Shown here piece after piece: positions 23,404 to 23,769 of a DNA stretch of 23,769 nucleotides. The notes below the pieces were generated by a model that saw only the letters and a list, made by a program, of their open reading frames with translations, made no database searches and was not told the DNA's origin. Numbering within the stretch: the first letter of the stretch is position 1; every line of letters starts with the position of its first letter. Position numbers and translations under genes: made by a program. This DNA is from JBEKCP01 sp050014815 (lineage in GTDB: Bacteria > Planctomycetota > Planctomycetia > Pirellulales > Thermoguttaceae), in contig JBEKCP010000069.1 of assembly GCA_050014815.1 (NCBI GenBank), positions 1 to 23,769 of the forward strand, written 5' to 3'.

Positions 23404-23477
23404 GGGCGATTAGCTCAGTTGGTTAGAGCACCAGCTCGACAAGCTGGGGGTCGGAGGTTCGAGCCCTCTATCGCCCA
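23404..23477 (+). tRNA. trnV: tRNA-Val (anticodon GAC), with C at position 33
   Basis: Full cloverleaf of 74 bases: acceptor GGGCGAT paired with ATCGCCC (7 of 7), D stem GCTC/GAGC, anticodon stem CCAGC/GCTGG, variable loop GGGTC, T stem GGAGG/CCTCT with one G-U pair and loop TTCGAGC, discriminator A at 23477. CCA is not encoded. The anticodon loop is TCGACAA: anticodon GAC at 23438-23440, reading valine codons GUC and GUU. Position 33 (23437) is C where U is nearly universal in elongator tRNAs. The rest of the tRNA closely resembles E. coli tRNA-Val with the same anticodon. Confidence 0.95.
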
Positions 23478-23483
23478 CTTCGC

Positions 23484-23521
23484 AAAGCCTTTCGCAGCAA
23501 TGAGTTGCGAAAGGCTTTTTT
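23484..23521 (+). terminator. Rho-independent terminator of tRNA-Val
   Basis: A 13-bp perfect stem (23484-23496 with 23506-23518), 9-base loop, and a run of six T ending at 23521 that begins in the stem. It starts 6 bases after the tRNA. Confidence 0.88.
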
Positions 23522-23769
23522 CGTGGAACTCTGTAGCCATGGTGTTTGTAGCCCGTTTTGTAGCCCACGAGTGGGCTGGTTGGTCGGCTCGCACGTCGCC
23601 TCGACGTGGACTGGACTGGGCACCTCAACTGCTCCTCTGAAGGCACCCCAAAAAGCCACAAGAGCCACAAAAGTTTCTGCCCGCCGCCAGAAAGCTCAGT
23701 TCTGGGCGCTGAAACCAGCGACGCCCGAAGCCCCTCTGGTCGGGCTGTCGCGGCGGTCTCAGGATCCCC
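23522..23769. other. Region without a recognisable gene
   Basis: No ORF here has a recognisable family motif, and no integrase or duplicated tRNA end is seen, though the region is next to a tRNA. TGTAGCC is repeated three times at irregular spacing (near 23531-23571), and GCCACAA occurs twice near 23655-23670. The reading frames that cross the tRNA are antisense artefacts. Confidence 0.5.

Noticed and set aside
23410..23670. Minus-strand frame ending in GLEPPTPSLSSWCSNQLS
   Set aside because: This ending is the antisense reading of the tRNA gene, a common false ORF.
23522..23769. Integrated element at the tRNA 3' end
   Set aside because: No integrase and no duplicated tRNA end within the window; an element could still start beyond it.

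Overview
The window is high-GC bacterial DNA, most likely from a member of the Planctomycetota (Pirellulales-like). The clues are a DUF1559-type domain in a giant membrane protein, a pair of secreted alpha/alpha-toroid proteins, a Tat-exported Gfo/Idh/MocA protein, a PQQ-like propeller, a fused SecDF and many short dispersed intergenic repeats. The taxonomic call is inference from gene content; no rRNA is present.

Layout. (a) 1-3903, plus strand: the end of yajC and a SecD-SecF fusion, the accessory part of the Sec translocon. (b) 3909-3986: nested inverted repeats between convergent genes. (c) 3990-7349, minus: an unnamed 1119-residue protein joining a zinc ribbon, one membrane helix, a DUF1559-like domain and STN-like repeats, with a good promoter at 7422-7450. 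(d) 7508-10032, plus: hisD and hisC, histidine biosynthesis, separated by three kinds of short repeat. (e) 10069-12749, minus: two exported toroid proteins separated by a large palindrome. (f) 13080-14408, plus: a Tat-exported Gfo/Idh/MocA protein. (g) 14506-19712, plus: a translationally coupled pair, a membrane-anchored beta-propeller protein (carrying an 8-N assembly gap) and a large PEP-synthase-like phosphotransferase fused to an EMC3/DUF106-like (Oxa1 superfamily) membrane module. (h) 23108 down to 19840, minus: thrS, an RHH antitoxin, a MazF-like toxin and infC. (i) 23404-23521, plus: tRNA-Val(GAC) with its own promoter and terminator; then 248 bases with no recognisable gene.

What stands out. 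The propeller plus phosphotransferase/EMC3-like fusion is the best candidate for an undescribed system. The toxin-antitoxin pair sits inside the normally tight thrS-infC pairing and is bracketed by 38-bp identical direct repeats, one of which encodes the last residues of ThrS. infC appears to start at ATC. tRNA-Val has C rather than U at position 33. Period-7 tandem repeats of different consensus occur at three sites between genes.

Limits: everything rests on reading the sequence and on remembered family motifs; no alignment, profile search or folding was run.
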